Source: Siphonodentalium dalli (Eukaryota; Mollusca; Scaphopoda; Gadilida; Siphonodentaliidae). From it: 64,000 nucleotides of DNA. The position numbers were made by a program, and so were the translations under genes. Location: contig CP136061.1 in NCBI GenBank assembly GCA_032622095.1, positions 47,067,797 to 47,131,796 of the forward strand, in the 5' to 3' direction. This document shows positions 36,211 through 49,095 of the stretch, piece after piece; the first letter of the stretch is position 1, and each line of letters opens with the position of its first letter. Below the pieces are notes generated by a model, which was given only the letters and a program-made list of their open reading frames with translations, searched no databases and had not been told where the DNA came from.

Positions 36211-36304
36211 GTGAGAGATTCCGATGAATGGCAACAAGCCATATTTCCGACTAAATCCTGAAAAGTTACCCATAATTCTGCTGTGCTTAAGGAGTCGATT
36301 ACTG
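36211..36304. mobile_element. Half copy (right arm) of the 213-bp palindrome MITE
   Basis: CCGATGAATGGCAACAAGCC through AAGGAGTCGATTACTGTA matches the right arm with a 12-bp loss near the end. The left arm is absent. Confidence 0.7.
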
Positions 36305-37503
36305 TAAACTCATATTATAGCCTGAAATAAAAAAAAATGGAATATGCTGCATATAAAGTGATCGGGGCATTCAAATATTAAGTGGGGCTTTAAATCCAAG
36401 GCCCGTCCTCACATTCAAATCCTACATCCCCTTTTCATAACCACCTGGAATAAACCAGTATATCCCATTGGTAGGCCAGATATGGAATTCCCAACGACCC
36501 ATTGATTTAAATCACATTTTCAGCCATTTAGTATTTACATTTAGCACCAGGGCCCCTCCCTCCCAATCCCAATCCTTTATCCCCTCCCATAACCATCTAG
36601 GAATCGGATGAGCCAGTATTTCCCAGTGGGCACTATACAGATGATATCTGGGGATATTGATTTTTAGCAGTAATTGCTCTGCACTACAGTAAGAGGGTGC
36701 TGGGTGAAATGATTGAGTATTGCCTCTCTTTCCATCTGACTCTCCCATCAGTCCCAGCACTGATTGCTTCCCTGAGAGGAGGTATACTACTGCTGTGCTA
36801 TTTATAGCTTACTCTCAGATACTCCAACATGGTGGATTAGTGCGCACAGCCATACTCTGGATTATTGGAGATCTGGTGAGTGCTCTATGGTAATTTTGTG
36901 GTTAATAATTTCATGAATATTTTCATGTAATTGTATTTATTGATTTACATGGTTATTGTAGATATGTCTCCTTTCTTAATCCTATTGTTTTGTCTTCATT
37001 TTGTATTATGTTAATATTTAATGTCTACTGCATCATGGATGAGATTCTGTCTTAGCAAAATCTTGGGATTCTTGAATATAGTGGTGGTGGTGATGGTGAT
37101 GGGGGGATATGGGTCTTATTGAAATTCTTGGGCGATTGAGGTTGGGCCATGACTATGAACTTATGAAGGGCTTTCCATACACAAACAAGGACTATATATG
37201 AATAATCATAATTTGCATGCCATTGGCGGGATCGAAGACAGTTCTTGTAACTATTTACCATCCCATACAGAAGTACCTGGTGCTGTACATTCTTATGGAA
37301 ACTTTGAAATTTATATACCTATATTTTGATATAAAATTAACATTTTCACCCTTATTTATCATGCATCTCTATTATTTAATGTCTGTTTCCTTTCTTATGT
37401 TTTGTCTTCACTTTTGTGTTATGATAATACGTACTAGGGGATTGCTCGTCACTTTTGTGTTATGATAATACTAGGGGATTGCTCATCAAAAATGACAGGT
37501 CTA
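36305..37503. other. Intergenic with local duplications, no gene
   Basis: CATAACCACCTGGAATAAACC and CATAACCATCTAGGAATCGG are ~165-bp apart duplicates (36435 and 36590). A CACTTTTGTGTTATGATAAT tandem duplication lies at 37409-37475. 37015-37210 is a diverged duplicate of 38370-38570. Confidence 0.45.
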
Positions 37504-37682
37504 CAGTAATGCTCTAAATAATCGACCCCTTAACCACAGTAGAATTATGGGTAATTTTTCAGGATTTAGTCGGAAATATGGCTTAATTGTTGCCATTCAA
37601 CAAGCCATATTTCCGACTAAATCCTGAAAAATTACCCATAATTCTGCTGTGGTTAAGGGGTCGATTATTAAGGGCATTACTG
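37504..37682. mobile_element. 213-bp palindrome MITE family, 179-bp copy lacking the centre
   Basis: The termini CAGTAATGCTCTAAATAATC and GGGCATTACTG with TA flanks are intact. The central GGAAAGCTCTCACTGAGAGC segment is deleted. Confidence 0.8.
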
Positions 37683-37966
37683 TATATAGAGTTCCGTTGG
37701 TTTATTGATGCAAGCGGCATAACTCTTATCATATATCTATCATGCACTTTAGGTGATGGACATTTTTCCATCGCGAGCCTTATAAAATGTGCTATATCTT
37801 ATCAGGCCATCTTTAATCGATCAGCCTGAAAATATGCCCGTCATATTATAAGATGTGTATACACGGTATGTTCCAAATTTGGGCTACATTGGACACATGG
37901 TTGAAAAGTTATAAATGTGTCAATAATGTAACCGAGTTACAAACACACACACACAGGCTACGGGTT

Positions 37967-38366
37967 TTAACCCTTTACCCAACAGAAGGGCCCTGTGCCA
38001 ATGCATTCTCTTATATATGCGAGTCGACCATAGGTCGCCTCGCATATATAAGAGAATGCATTGGCTTAACACATTACAAATTATAAAATTGTTAAAGAAT
38101 GTAAGAAAAAATGGTAAAAAGTGTTAAAAAAATAAATTTTTTAGGCCAATGCATTCTCTTATATATGCGAGGCGACCTATGGTTGACTCGCATATATAAG
38201 AGAATGCATTGGCACAGGGCATAACTGTAACCATCACAATGTGCTCAAGGAGCCGATTCCAATGATATCCATATTTGTATGGTTCTATTGAGACAGACCG
38301 AAGATATTTTAGGCTGTTGAAGCTTTATTTGGCCGGTTTTGGCCGGTTTGTTGGGTAAAGGGTTAA
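37967..38366. mobile_element. 400-bp TTAA MITE with two opposed hairpin modules
   Basis: Near-identical to the element at 30584. It has TTAA-CCCTTTACCCAACAGAAG and GTTGGGTAAAGGG-TTAA ends, with modules at 37998-38064 and 38146-38212. The identical length and few differences indicate recent spread. Confidence 0.82.
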
Positions 38367-40734
38367 TACATATATTTAATGTATACTGCATCATAGATGA
38401 GATTCTGTCTTATCAAAATCATGGGGAAAAATTCTCTGAGAATTACTAGGTTCTGGGGGAGGAGTGGAGAGATAGGGGTGGAGTTGAGTTTCACTGAGAC
38501 CAGGGGGTAGGAGCCTAACTTCTAAAATCCATGCACAGACAAGGAAATATACATGTATATGATTAATCTTTACATTGGTATATTGGCAGGAACATAGCTC
38601 TTGTAGCTATGCCACTTATTATCTGGAACATTTCCCACTAGTTAGTAATAATCCTTCAGCACTTGTATTATCTTTTCATGTTTGTCGCCTGCTTTTATCA
38701 CCTGAACATCCCTCCATATGAATAGATCATTCCAATGTATGCTTTTATAAATGAATGGGAGAATCCATTCAGTATAGAAAGGGTTAACAGATTGTCAGAT
38801 TGGGACATGCATGCAATAATGGAATCCATATATAACACAGGTTTCCATAAATAACACAGGTTCTGATTAGGACATGCATTCCACAATGGTTTCCATACAT
38901 AACACAGGTTTCGCAAAGTTAAAAGTCTCAATTTACATCAAATTAGAAGAAAGAAATTTGTAAAATGATGATTTGATGCCATTTTATTTTGTCATTTCTC
39001 AGAATATCATTCTGATAACTCAGTAAAAACCCAGACATCAAGCTTGTTGTAATAGAAACTTTATTGCTTAGTCGAATAAAGGCTCAATTTCTTGTTATGT
39101 GACAGCAGTTACCTTTCACAATTATCTCCCCAGAACCAACACACGGACATCAAGCATGTTTTAGTATGGTTTAATATGAACTACTGCTTTGTCCAATAAA
39201 AGGCTCAATTTATTCTTTATGACACAGCTGTCAATTCCATCAAAGGAACCCGAATCTGGCCGATTAATAAGAATTGTACTAAAATTAAAAGGTACTATAG
39301 TATATGTGACATGTTTGTATTGTCCCCACACATCAGTGTCGCTTTAACAATGACGCCTTGAAATTGCACAGACAATAAAACCTATTTGTGAAATCTCTTG
39401 AGATAACAGAAACACATAACTAATGAACTCAATATAAAGAGCGTTTTTATTCAACTCACTTGGAACCCAATAGCTGTTAGTGCTTTACATATCATGCATA
39501 AGTATATATATCTTACCTGCATGAAATTAACTAATTTTTACTGTTATGGATGGGACAACACCAGTAAAATGTCTAACTTATCTATAAATACATGTACCTT
39601 TAATTCAGGTACCATATATATGGTAAACTCGGTACCCAATATACCGAAGGACGTGGGGCTTTCTTGCTTATTTTATTTCAACTTTCTGACTGATTTCTGA
39701 AACTGCCTAATTACTAATGAAAAATAAAATCAAAACTGACATGCAGGTGATTCCATAAATTGACCCTCTTAGCGAATCACATCACAATGTAAAAAATTGT
39801 CAATTGTTTTCGACAGTAACCTAAAATGCACGCAGTCATATGAACGAGTTGTACATTAAACAAATGGATCTTTTGTGATCACATAGTAGCAGTAGAACAT
39901 GGACCATATTTAAATGAATTGCCAACTGTAACTCTTTTACCGTTTCTTACGAGATTCTGAAGAAAATATCTACTTTTCTTTTGGAGTCCCTTCAGGAGAG
40001 TAAAAGTCATTTTATTTGTAACCCCAGTTGCCAGATACAAATTATTAATAAGAAATATTTTGGATAACAAATTTTGACATATCTAAAGCAATGAAGTGTA
40101 ATGGGGGCATAGCCATCAAAAGGAACTTTTTCCTGAGTTAAACTATGAATTTGTACTGGTGTCAGTTGAGTGCAAGGGGGTGACACCCCAGCATGCCTCT
40201 CTTGCTCACCCACCCCTGCATATCTACCACATAGCTCACATAAATCACAATATGATCTGGGCATATTTAAAGACATATTATGGACTTGTTCGGGTGCATG
40301 AAATTAATAAGTTAGTACTCAGGCACTATGCCAACCTGGGAAATGTTGCATTCTTCTAACATCGCAGGAAATTTCAAAGAATTCAACACTACCAATCTGT
40401 AGAAAACATATCTGAACTATGCTCAATTTTAAATATTTACATCTTGATTCGGGATGGAACTATTGGCAATAAATTAACACAATTGATTTCACCATCCAGA
40501 ATCATTGCATTTAATTATTATATAAGAATGACAGTATGTTTTGTCAATTTGGATTAATATTCGTAAAAAATAACCACTTTGAGCAAGATTTTTCTCAATT
40601 TCTATTTGATCACCCTACTGGAGTGTTTCTCATCACTTTAATAGTAGGTGGCTGGACAGTGTATCATCATGCAGGCATGTAGACCTCTGTCTGAAGGCTA
40701 CAAACCTCTTCTTATCCTCTTGGGATGCAATCAT
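38367..40734. other. Intergenic, nothing recognised
   Basis: AT-rich. Small imperfect duplications such as TCCATACATAACACAGGTTT / TCCATAAATAACACAGGTTC lie near 38825-38910. No supported coding region. Confidence 0.5.
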
Positions 40735-41815
40735 CTGTCTATATAAACACCTCTTAAGTACTCTGTAATCAGATTTTGATTTGTTTTGATGGCCAGCATA
40801 TGTCTCAGGCATGGTCTCTTAGTCCCCTATATTTCTTATGTTCATCTTTATCCTCACAAAGGTATCATGGGTAAAGATATCTGGTGTATTGCCTGATGAT
40901 GTAAAAATGGTAGTGGCTTTGATGTTTTACCAACAGAATAGGTTCTCCTGTGTATAATGCCTGCTAACAGCATTATGTTTTTGTTACACATATATTACAA
41001 AGAGTTGATATAAATTCATGGTGGTACAGAATATTTCTCTTCTTCACAGCCATTGTCAATTCCATCCAGCTCTTGTCTCGAAATTGGCCGATCCCAAACC
41101 TTGGTCAACACTACTGCAGGGATGTCAGGACAGAGGATATTTCAGGAGGGGGGGGGGGGGGGTCTCATCCTTTAACTGTGACGAAAACTTTAAATTTTTT
41201 AGAATTTCATGTAACAGAAGTTGAAAATTTGAGACAAAAATTTGATTGATATTGTAATTTAATTGATATTGAAATTGCAAGCATGCTAGTGGTTGGACAT
41301 TATGTCACCTTGGGGTACCTCGCGGCAAAGTTGCAAACACCATCTCACATTGTATCACCATTGCTGGTCCATGCATGTCTATAGACCTGTCTGGCTCATT
41401 CTCTTGGAATCTACTAGTATACATCTGTGTATATAAACACCTCTCAATGTACTCTGTAATCAGATTTTTATTTGTTTTGATGGATAGCATGTGTTTCATG
41501 CATGGTTTATATCTATATCCCTTATATTTCTTATGTTCATCTTGATGCCTGATGATAGGTAAATGGTCCTCGCTTTGATGTTTAACCGACAGAATGAATT
41601 ATCCTGGGTATATTGCCTGCTAACAGCGTTCTGTTTTGTTACACATATATCATAAAGAGTTTACATAAACTCCTCATAAACTCCTGGAAAAAAGAATATT
41701 TCTCTTATTCACAGCCGGTGGCACACTCATGAAGTTCTCATCTCATAATATTGGCCTATCCCACACCTTGGACCAAACTAAAGCCTGGGACAGAGGAGGT
41801 TTGGTGGGATGTCTC
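40735..41815. repeat. Direct segmental duplication of ~400 bp
   Basis: 40735-41165 and 41425-41815 share the order TATAAACACCTCT, GTACTCTGTAATCAGATTTT, ATATTTCTTATGTTCATCTT, GCCTGATGAT, TGCCTGCTAACAGC, GTTACACATATAT, GAATATTTCTCTT and TTCACAGCC. G15 (41148-41162) is in the first copy. Confidence 0.6.
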
Positions 41816-41827
41816 ATCATATATTTT

Positions 41828-42551
41828 ATGGAGCTTCGTCGCATCTCGCAGTTACGGCCATATTTAAAACAGACATCGTCACAGACACTTGTTCCATCAT
41901 TTGTATTTTCAAAACTAGACTATTATAATGCCATTCTCGCCGATATCTCAACTGAACACTCAGATAAATTGCAAAAAGTAATTAATGTTGCTGCAAGGAT
42001 TGTTTCCTGCAAACCAAAATTTTCATATGTAACACCATTTCTACAAGAATTACACTAGCTTTCAAATATATAGACTACAAATGTGCGTCATTCCATTATA
42101 AAAAATAAGAATCCAATTCAAGCATTCTCCCTGTATTACCTCAATATTTTGATAAACTTTTAAGTATGACTATGTTCCACCTATGAATCTGAGGTCAACG
42201 GCACATTAAGCTCTAATGGATATTCCATCAAAAAAATTAAAAACTTATGGTGATAGAGCATTTGATTCGTATGCTCCAAATGTTTGGAACTCACTGAGAC
42301 ACGACACAAGATTTGCAAACTCTCTGACGGAATTCAAATCTTTGCTAAAGAGTGAATTATTCTGTGCTCACTATGGGGAATTTATCTCAGATGTTGTTTA
42401 CTATTATTTTTATGTATGTGTATAGGTCTATGGTGTGTGTATAGATAGATGTGTGTATATCACGTGTGATAGAGGGCAAGGTACCAGTAGGAATGTAAGA
42501 GCTCTGGGCCATCTGGGATAAAGCACTATATAAAAATTGTTTATTATTATA
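41828..42551 (+). mobile_element. Degenerate L2/CR1-type LINE 3' end
   Basis: 41828-42058 encodes LRRISQLRPYLKQTSSQTLV, KLDYYNAILA and LQKVINVAARIVS, typical of the region after the reverse-transcriptase core in L2/CR1 elements, then hits a stop. In another frame, 42216-42365 encodes KLKTYGDRAFDSYAPNVWNS and FKSLLKSELF, the usual C-terminus. The tail AAAGCACTATATAAAAATTG-TTTATTATTATA matches the L2-like 3' end with short repeats. Frameshifts make it non-functional. Confidence 0.75.
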
Positions 42552-43264
42552 ACTTGTGTAACAAAAATTCAAATAGTGGAAATTTCATGCGAGACAATCT
42601 TATTTGAGATCAAAAATAGGTTGAAATTGTTCTGATAATTTGATTTTCCAACCAGAATTTTTTGCGAAATTTGTTTCTTTGAGACAATAAGTCAAATATT
42701 TTTCTTCGGTCAAATTTTCAGACTGAAATGATCATCAGTTGGAATATTCCCAGCGATTGAGGGGGAGGAGTGGGTTTTATGCCTGAAATTATGAAAAATT
42801 AATTAATCTTTAACCCTTAGCAGGTAGAACAACATTTATGTTGTTTTTCTATTGTCACTGTAAACATTTGGCAGATTCTTAGAGGAACATGCATATGGTT
42901 CTTATTTCTGGCATGCATGACCTTTTGTAGAATATGTCGTCTGCATTACTCAAAAATGTAACAAACAGGACTTCATTCAAGCACCGATAAACAATTGAGA
43001 ATGATTTTTTCAACAAGTCAATTTATTTAATTTATATGATAGAGTGTCATTGTGCTCTGGCAATTTTTATACAAAATTTATTGAAATACATGCATTGAGA
43101 AAGATCATTTGCTGTGAGGCCCAACATAGTGTTTCAAATCACTTTAATTAGATATTTGTATTTGTTGTTGACATCGGAGGTCTGGAATCCTGAATAAAAC
43201 TTGAAGCAGTTTGTATAGTGGCTGAGAAGTAAAATATAAGTTTGAGGTGATAAAATCAGTGTCT
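42552..43264. other. Intergenic, nothing recognised
   Basis: AT-rich. TTAACCCTTAGCAGGTAGAA at 42809 resembles the left end of the element at 63344, without a visible right end. Confidence 0.45.
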
Positions 43265-43525
43265 TTAACCCTTCCATGACTGGAGCTTCCTGAAATTTTG
43301 CGATAACCCTGTGCCAATGAATTCTCTTACATATGCGAGTCTCCCATGGAGAGCCTTGCATATATAAGAGAATACATTGGCCTAACAATAATTTCCTTGA
43401 ACTTGTAACCCTGTGCATTCTCTTATATATGCGAGGCTCCCTATGGGTTACTCGCATATATAGATAATTCATAGCTCAGGATCTTTAATGATGCACCATC
43501 ACAGCTCCCATCATGAAAAGGTTAA
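43265..43525. mobile_element. 261-bp TTAA element, CATGATGGGAGC subfamily
   Basis: TTAACCCTTCCATGACTGGA at the left and TCCCATCATGAAAAGGTTAA at the right are inverted. It holds two decayed hairpin modules (43314-43381 and about 43411-43458) whose loop is CTCCCAT-(A)-GGGAGCC instead of CGACC-ATA-GGTCG. Confidence 0.65.
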
Positions 43526-43824
43526 TATGTCTTTAAAATATGCAAGATGGGGAAAACATATGTATAGAAACCGATTGAGATGCAAATTCCTTCATGGCAT
43601 AAGAATAACTGGAAAAAATTGGCAGATTCTGACAGAGGAACATGGTACTTACATGCATTTGATATGGTACTGCACTTCAATTCATGTGTTTATTAATGTA
43701 TTCTAGAGTGCTTCCCTGCTAAGATAACTCATCTGCACTCTTAACTTCTCTCAGGAAGTAATTCCAACAGAGATGTTTGAATTGGCACAGAAATGGCTTA
43801 CATCATTGTTATGGCACCCACTTA

Positions 43825-43842
43825 CCCCCCCCCCCCCCCCCC
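43825..43842 (+). repeat. Poly-C tract with following GGCACCC(A/C)C repeats
   Basis: C18, followed by several GGCACCCACTTACCCCCC / GGCACCCCC-type units up to 43910. Confidence 0.85.
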
Positions 43843-44158
43843 AAGGCACCCCCTCCCCCCATGGCACCCACTTACCCCCCTCCCCCATGGCACCCCCATC
43901 CCCCAATTCCCCCTCATTCTGCAAACTGATTTAAAATGCTTCCGTCTGTCCATCCATTCATGCGTCTAGCTAAGTGTTCTTCCTTTCAAGGTCTCTATCT
44001 CAGTCACCATAGGCCAGAACTGAATGATCCAGCACTGCCGGGCGAAAGTATTTCCACGTGGAATAGGTTTCTTCCATTCATGTTTTACAGAGTTATGACT
44101 CTTGGGAGTGAAAAATGCATCAGTGCAAATTTTCTATGTCTGTAACTCTGTTATTGTA

Positions 44159-44371
44159 CAGTAATGCTCTAATTAATCGACCTCTTAACCACAGCATAAT
44201 TATGGGTAACTTTTCAGGATTTAGTCGGAAATATGGCTTGTTGCCATTTATTGGAAAGCTCTCGCCGAGAGCTTTCCAATGAATGGCAACAAGCTATATT
44301 TCCGACTAAATCCTGAAAAGTTACCCGTAATTTTGCTGTGGTTAAGAGGTTGATTAATTAGAGCATTACTG
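44159..44371. mobile_element. 213-bp palindrome MITE, full-length copy
   Basis: The termini CAGTAATGCTCTAATTAATC and GATTAATTAGAGCATTACTG are flanked by TA. The arms pair over nearly the whole length. The matching CTCTAATTAA variant on both arms shows that the two arms share lineage-specific changes. Confidence 0.85.
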
Positions 44372-44765
44372 TAGCTCATTTTGGGGGGAACAGTATCCAC
44401 ATGTAACAGGATTACCCCCTTCATTTCTATTGAAGTGTTAGCTCTTAGATAATTAATAAACCTAAGCAAAAAGCCACCTTTGAAGGGGGGAAAGAGGTGC
44501 CATACACTTGTGCTATCAATAACTAAACACTCTAAACATGAAGCTTTATCTTCAAGTTAAAATTAATAGATTCTTTTCGGAGCTGGAGTATTTAATTGGT
44601 GGCAGCTTTATATGGTTAACGTTTTGAGAAAGGATATACTGGTACGGTGACTATTAGAGCAATTTTAATCATTTCTTTCAAATGAAACTTTCTGATTTTC
44701 ACAAGAAAATAACTACCTTTTTGTGATTTTCATGATTCAACTTTAATAAAAAAATATTTTTATGC

Positions 44766-45021
44766 TTGAAGATGGTCTATCTCCTCCTAGATTTTATATA
44801 GTTTTCGGAGTATAAAATAATAAATGTTAATCAAAGATACTTGTCCAGAAACGCTTCTATCAATTAATATTTATTTTATATCGATATTTTCTTTTATAAT
44901 GTGATAATCAAGTGGGACATTTTTTTTGTTACTATTTTCCGATAGAGTTATTCCACATACTACACTCCGAACGGATGCTAGCCGTAAACGCGAGTTATAG
45001 GAGGAGGTGGACCATCTTTAA
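44766..45021. mobile_element. 256-bp inverted-repeat element with TTAA-type target (AGATGG family)
   Basis: AGATGGTCTATCTCCTCCTA and TAGGAGGAGGTGGACCATCT are inverted and flanked by TTGA (44766-44769) and TTAA (45018-45021). The interior CTTGTCCAGAAACGCTTCTATC parallels the 531-bp element at 60649. Confidence 0.65.
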
Positions 45022-45445
45022 GATGTCACCGAGATGACTAATATTTTCACACTCTCAGGGATATCTGTTCTTAACAGCTTGAAAACTCATGAACTCTCTT
45101 AATATCAAAATTTGGAAATACAGTTATTTCAAGAAACTAAATTTTAAGTGCTTGGAATGAATATCGACTATCTGGAGTTGCACTTATTTAGGTCCCTACT
45201 TTGTACAGACATATATCACCATACAGCCGTATATTGTGACATTTTACATCATGCATTCAGTACGAAAGTAGCAACAAAGGTCTTAATTATTAGAAGCAGA
45301 AATTTGGAAATTAAATATTAAAAGACTACCAGTTCTTTGCTATTGGTGTAAACATATTTTTGTAATAGAGTTAATTTATTATATTTTCATAAACTTTTTA
45401 CGTCAAAATATAAATCATATCCCCACTCACAGAAGACCAAACGTG

Positions 45446-47012
45446 TTATCCTACTCTCAATATGTTATCCTACTCTCAATATGTTATCCTACTCTCAATA
45501 TGTTATCCTACTCTCAATATGTTATCCTACTCTCAATATGTTATCCTACTCTCAATATGTTATCCTGCTCTCAATATGTTATCCTACTCTCAATATGTTA
45601 TCCTGCTCTCAATATGTTATCCTACTCTCAATATGTGATCCTACTCTCAATATGTTATCCTACTCTCAATATGTTATCCTGCTCTCAATATGTTATCCTA
45701 CTCTCAATATGTTATCCTACTCTCAATATGTTATCCTACTCTCAATATGTGATCCTACTCTCAATATGTTATCCTGCTCTCAATATGTGATCCTACTCTC
45801 AATATGTTATCCTGCTCTCAATATGTTATCCTACTCTCAATATGTTATCCTGCTCTCAATATGTTATCCTACTCTCAATATGTTATCCTACTCTCAATAT
45901 GTTATCCTACTCTCAATATGTGATCCTACTCTCAATATGTTATCCTGCTCTCAATATGTTATCCTACTCTCAATATGTGATCCTACTCTCAATATGTTAT
46001 CCTGCTCTCAATATGTTATCCTACTCTCAATATGTTATCCTACTCTCAATATGTTATCCTGCTCTCAATATGTTATCCTACTCTCAATATGTTATCCTAC
46101 TCTCAATATGTTATCCTACTCTCAATATGTTATCCTACTCTCAATATGTTATCCTACTCTCAATATGTTATCCTACTCTCAATATGTTATCCTGCTCTCA
46201 ATATGTTATCCTACTCTCAATATGTGATCCTACTCTCAATATGTTATCCTACTCTCAATATGTGATCCTACTCTCAATATGTTATCCTACTCTCAATATG
46301 TTATCCTACTCTCAATATGTTATCCTGCTCTCAATATGTTATCCTACTCTCAATATGTTATCCTACTCTCAATATGTGATCCTACTCTCAATATGTTATC
46401 CTGCTCTCAATATGTTATCCTACTCTCAATATGTTATCCTACTCTCAATATGTTATCCTACTCTCAATATGTTATCCTACTCTCAAGATGTTATCCTACT
46501 CTCAATATGTTATCCTACTCTCAATATGTTATCCTACTCTCAATATGTGATCCTTCTCTCAATATGTTATCCTGCTCTCAATATGTTATCCTACTCTCAA
46601 TATGTTATCCTACTCTCAAGATGTTATCCTACTCTCAATATGTTATCCTACTCTCAATATGTTATCGTACTCTCAATATGTTATCCTACTCTCAATATGT
46701 TATCCTACTCTCAAGATGTTATCCTACTCTCAATATGTTATCCTACTCTCAATATGTTATCCTACTCTCAATATGTTATCCTACTCTCAATATGTTATCC
46801 TACTCTCAATATGTTATCCTACTCTCAATATGTTATCCTACTCTCAATATGTGATCCTACTCTCAATATGTTATCCTGCTCTCAATATGTTATCCTACTC
46901 TCAATATGTTATCCTACTCTCAATATGTTATCCTACTCTCAATATGTTTTCCTACTCTCAATATGTTATCCTACTCTCAATATGTTATCTTACTCTCAAT
47001 ATGGTATCCTAC
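45446..47012 (+). repeat. 19-bp minisatellite, about 82 copies
   Basis: The unit is TTATCCTACTCTCAATATG, uniform over 1.57 kb. Three common variants occur: CCTACTC, CCTGCTC, and GTGATC in place of GTTATC, plus rare AAGATG. GTGATC units are very often followed by a CCTGCTC unit, pointing to local higher-order duplication. Because 19 is not a multiple of three and the unit lacks stops, all three plus frames stay open (repeat MLSYSQYVILLSICYPTLN); this is not a gene. Confidence 0.95.
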
Positions 47013-47019
47013 TTGTCAA

Positions 47020-47383
47020 TTTTTTTGCGTCATTCGGTATCATTGCACGTTATTTTAACAGAAGTGGCTGGTGATGTTGTAGCTTTAAGAACGTATTACC
47101 CTGGTGGACAAAACAAGTGTCCACTTAACTGCGGTGCGGTTAGCGTTGCCACCACGGCCAAAATGCAACTACACCGCAGCTCCACCCAATAAGTGAGGGA
47201 GGGGTATAGGTCAGACAGGAAGGGTTGGAAATAATGGTTTTAGGAGAAATGGAGATATATAACTGAATTTGAGTTAGGGATGGAAAAAAAGGGAGAAGAT
47301 AATGTTAGGGATAGCAGGAGGCAGAGAGAGAGAGAGGGGAGGATCGAGAAACTAGAAGACAAGAGGAGGACAGATGAAGTCAT
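47020..47383. other. Intergenic after the 19-bp array
   Basis: A short purine-rich stretch with GAGAGAGAGAG near 47327. No gene recognised. Confidence 0.45.
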
Positions 47384-47560
47384 GACTCCACAGCAGAATT
47401 ATGGGTAATTTTTCAGGATTTATTGCATGTTGCCATTCATTGGAAAGCTCTCAGTGAGAGTTTTCTGATGAATGGCAACAAGCTATATTTCCGATTACAT
47501 CCTGAAAAATTAACCATAATTCTGCTGTGGTTAAGGAGTCGATTATTTGGGGCATTACTG
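47384..47560. mobile_element. 213-bp palindrome MITE, left-truncated copy
   Basis: Lacks the first ~30 bp. From CCACAGCAGAATTATGGGTA to GGGGCATTACTG with right TA it matches the family. Confidence 0.75.
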
Positions 47561-47659
47561 TATGACTAGAAAACACTAGGAAGCTGGACGCCAGCAAATA
47601 AAGTCAATAGAGGTTCATTTACCAGTAGTTTATTTTCCTTCTCATTAATATTTAATAAC

Positions 47660-49095
47660 TTCTGAGCTGGTTTGACATTATAGCTGGTGGCCTTTCCATG
47701 TTTGTGAATGAAAGCCATCACAGATTGCTTTCTGGCGCCTAATTACATAATTGTTTACATCATATGTAGACTGATTACTGTGGCATATTACATAATTTCT
47801 CCTCACATCTTTTCTTTACTGCTGTATGCATAGACTGTACAAAGGTCTTGGTGCACACATCTGATGCTAACACATCCTCATTAGCATCATATATTGTCAC
47901 CATGCTGATACACATGCAAAGCATTGCATTTATAGCTGATTTCCTGACTTCGTCCAGGCTATTTAGGGATTTCTTTGTGATTGCCTCCATCTGGGCAGAA
48001 TATAGGAGAATGAAAAAAAATTTGAGAAAACTATTGACAATTGAGATTGATCAACTAATTCAAAGTGACAACTTGAACAATACTGAGCGAACAACATTGA
48101 AAAGATTTAGGTGAAAGAATAAAACTATTCTTCCATCAGAACAGAAACATGCCTGTATGAGCATATATGAGCGAGGTCAAGGTCAAGGACACTGTCGCAC
48201 GTGAAATTGGACACGCCCATATTCCCGGGATCAAAGTAGGCCTATATTCCAAATTCGAGTCGGATCGGTCTAGCAGTTTTCGAGTCTATAACACACATCA
48301 TATACATACACACAGACAGAAGTAAATTCCAAAATATATAGTAGATAAGTTTAGTTGTGCTAGGATTATCAGCAAGAGATATTCTTGTTTTTACTGTGTG
48401 AAAATAGCACTGGAGTATCATAGAGTTCAACATCGGAAATTGGCAACACATTTATTTAAATATTAAAATTTCAACTAATCTCATTTGTAGATATATACTG
48501 GATTTTTTTAGTTCTTTATTAACACCATGTACATGGACATTATAAAATATATACTAGATTTTACCATATTATTGGTTATCTAGTTATTTAAGGCTAGAGG
48601 GAGATTCCAGGAAATCTGACCTTTCTCATGATTGTTCACTTCCCATTAACCCTTTGAGTGCCAGGTCGATTTTTGTATCAACCCATATACCCTGTGCCAA
48701 TGCATTCTCTTATATATGTGAGTCGACCATAGGTCGCCTCGCATATATAAGAGAATGCATTGGCCTAACAATTTTTATTTTTTTTTTTTTTTTTTTTTTA
48801 TTTTTTACAATTTTTATAATTTATTCTTATATTCTTTAACAGACTTATTTTGTAGATTTAGGGCCGATCAGATCGGACTCTGGCACTCAAAGGGTTAATA
48901 TTGTATAACATCTGGGCTTGTTTAGCATTATATTCGGTGGCCTTTCCATGTTTGTGAATGAAATGATCGTAGATTGCTTGATGGCAGATTTGTTTATATC
49001 TTCTGTAGACTGATTATTTTGGCACATTACATTATTTCTCCTCACATTTTTACATTAACTGTTGTATGGATCATGACTCTACAGGAGTCATGGTT
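47660..49095. repeat. Direct duplication flanking a possible minus-strand exon
   Basis: 47676-47885 and 48927-49090 share GGTGGCCTTTCCATGTTTGT-GAATGAAA, GATTGCTT, TGTAGACTGATTA, ATTTCTCCTCACAT and ACTG(C/T)TGTATG. In the first copy the minus strand (about 47989 down to 47775) encodes a 71-residue frame preceded by TTCTGCCCAG, an acceptor-like sequence. The peptide matches nothing I know. The duplication at 1.25-kb spacing suggests a repeat rather than a gene. Confidence 0.4.
48646..48898. mobile_element. 253-bp TTAA MITE with one hairpin module (CCCTTTGAGTGCCAGG ends)
   Basis: TTAA-CCCTTTGAGTGCCAGGTCGA left and GGACTCTGGCACTCAAAGGG-TTAA right. Module at 48697-48763. A GATCAGATCGG-like palindrome lies next to the right end. 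Close relatives lie at 54193 and at the ends of 26376-29115. Confidence 0.82.

Noticed and set aside
45443-47192. Long plus-strand open frames up to 410 codons
   Set aside because: All three frames encode the same 19-residue repeat because a 19-bp unit without stops is tandemly repeated; this is a minisatellite, not a protein gene.
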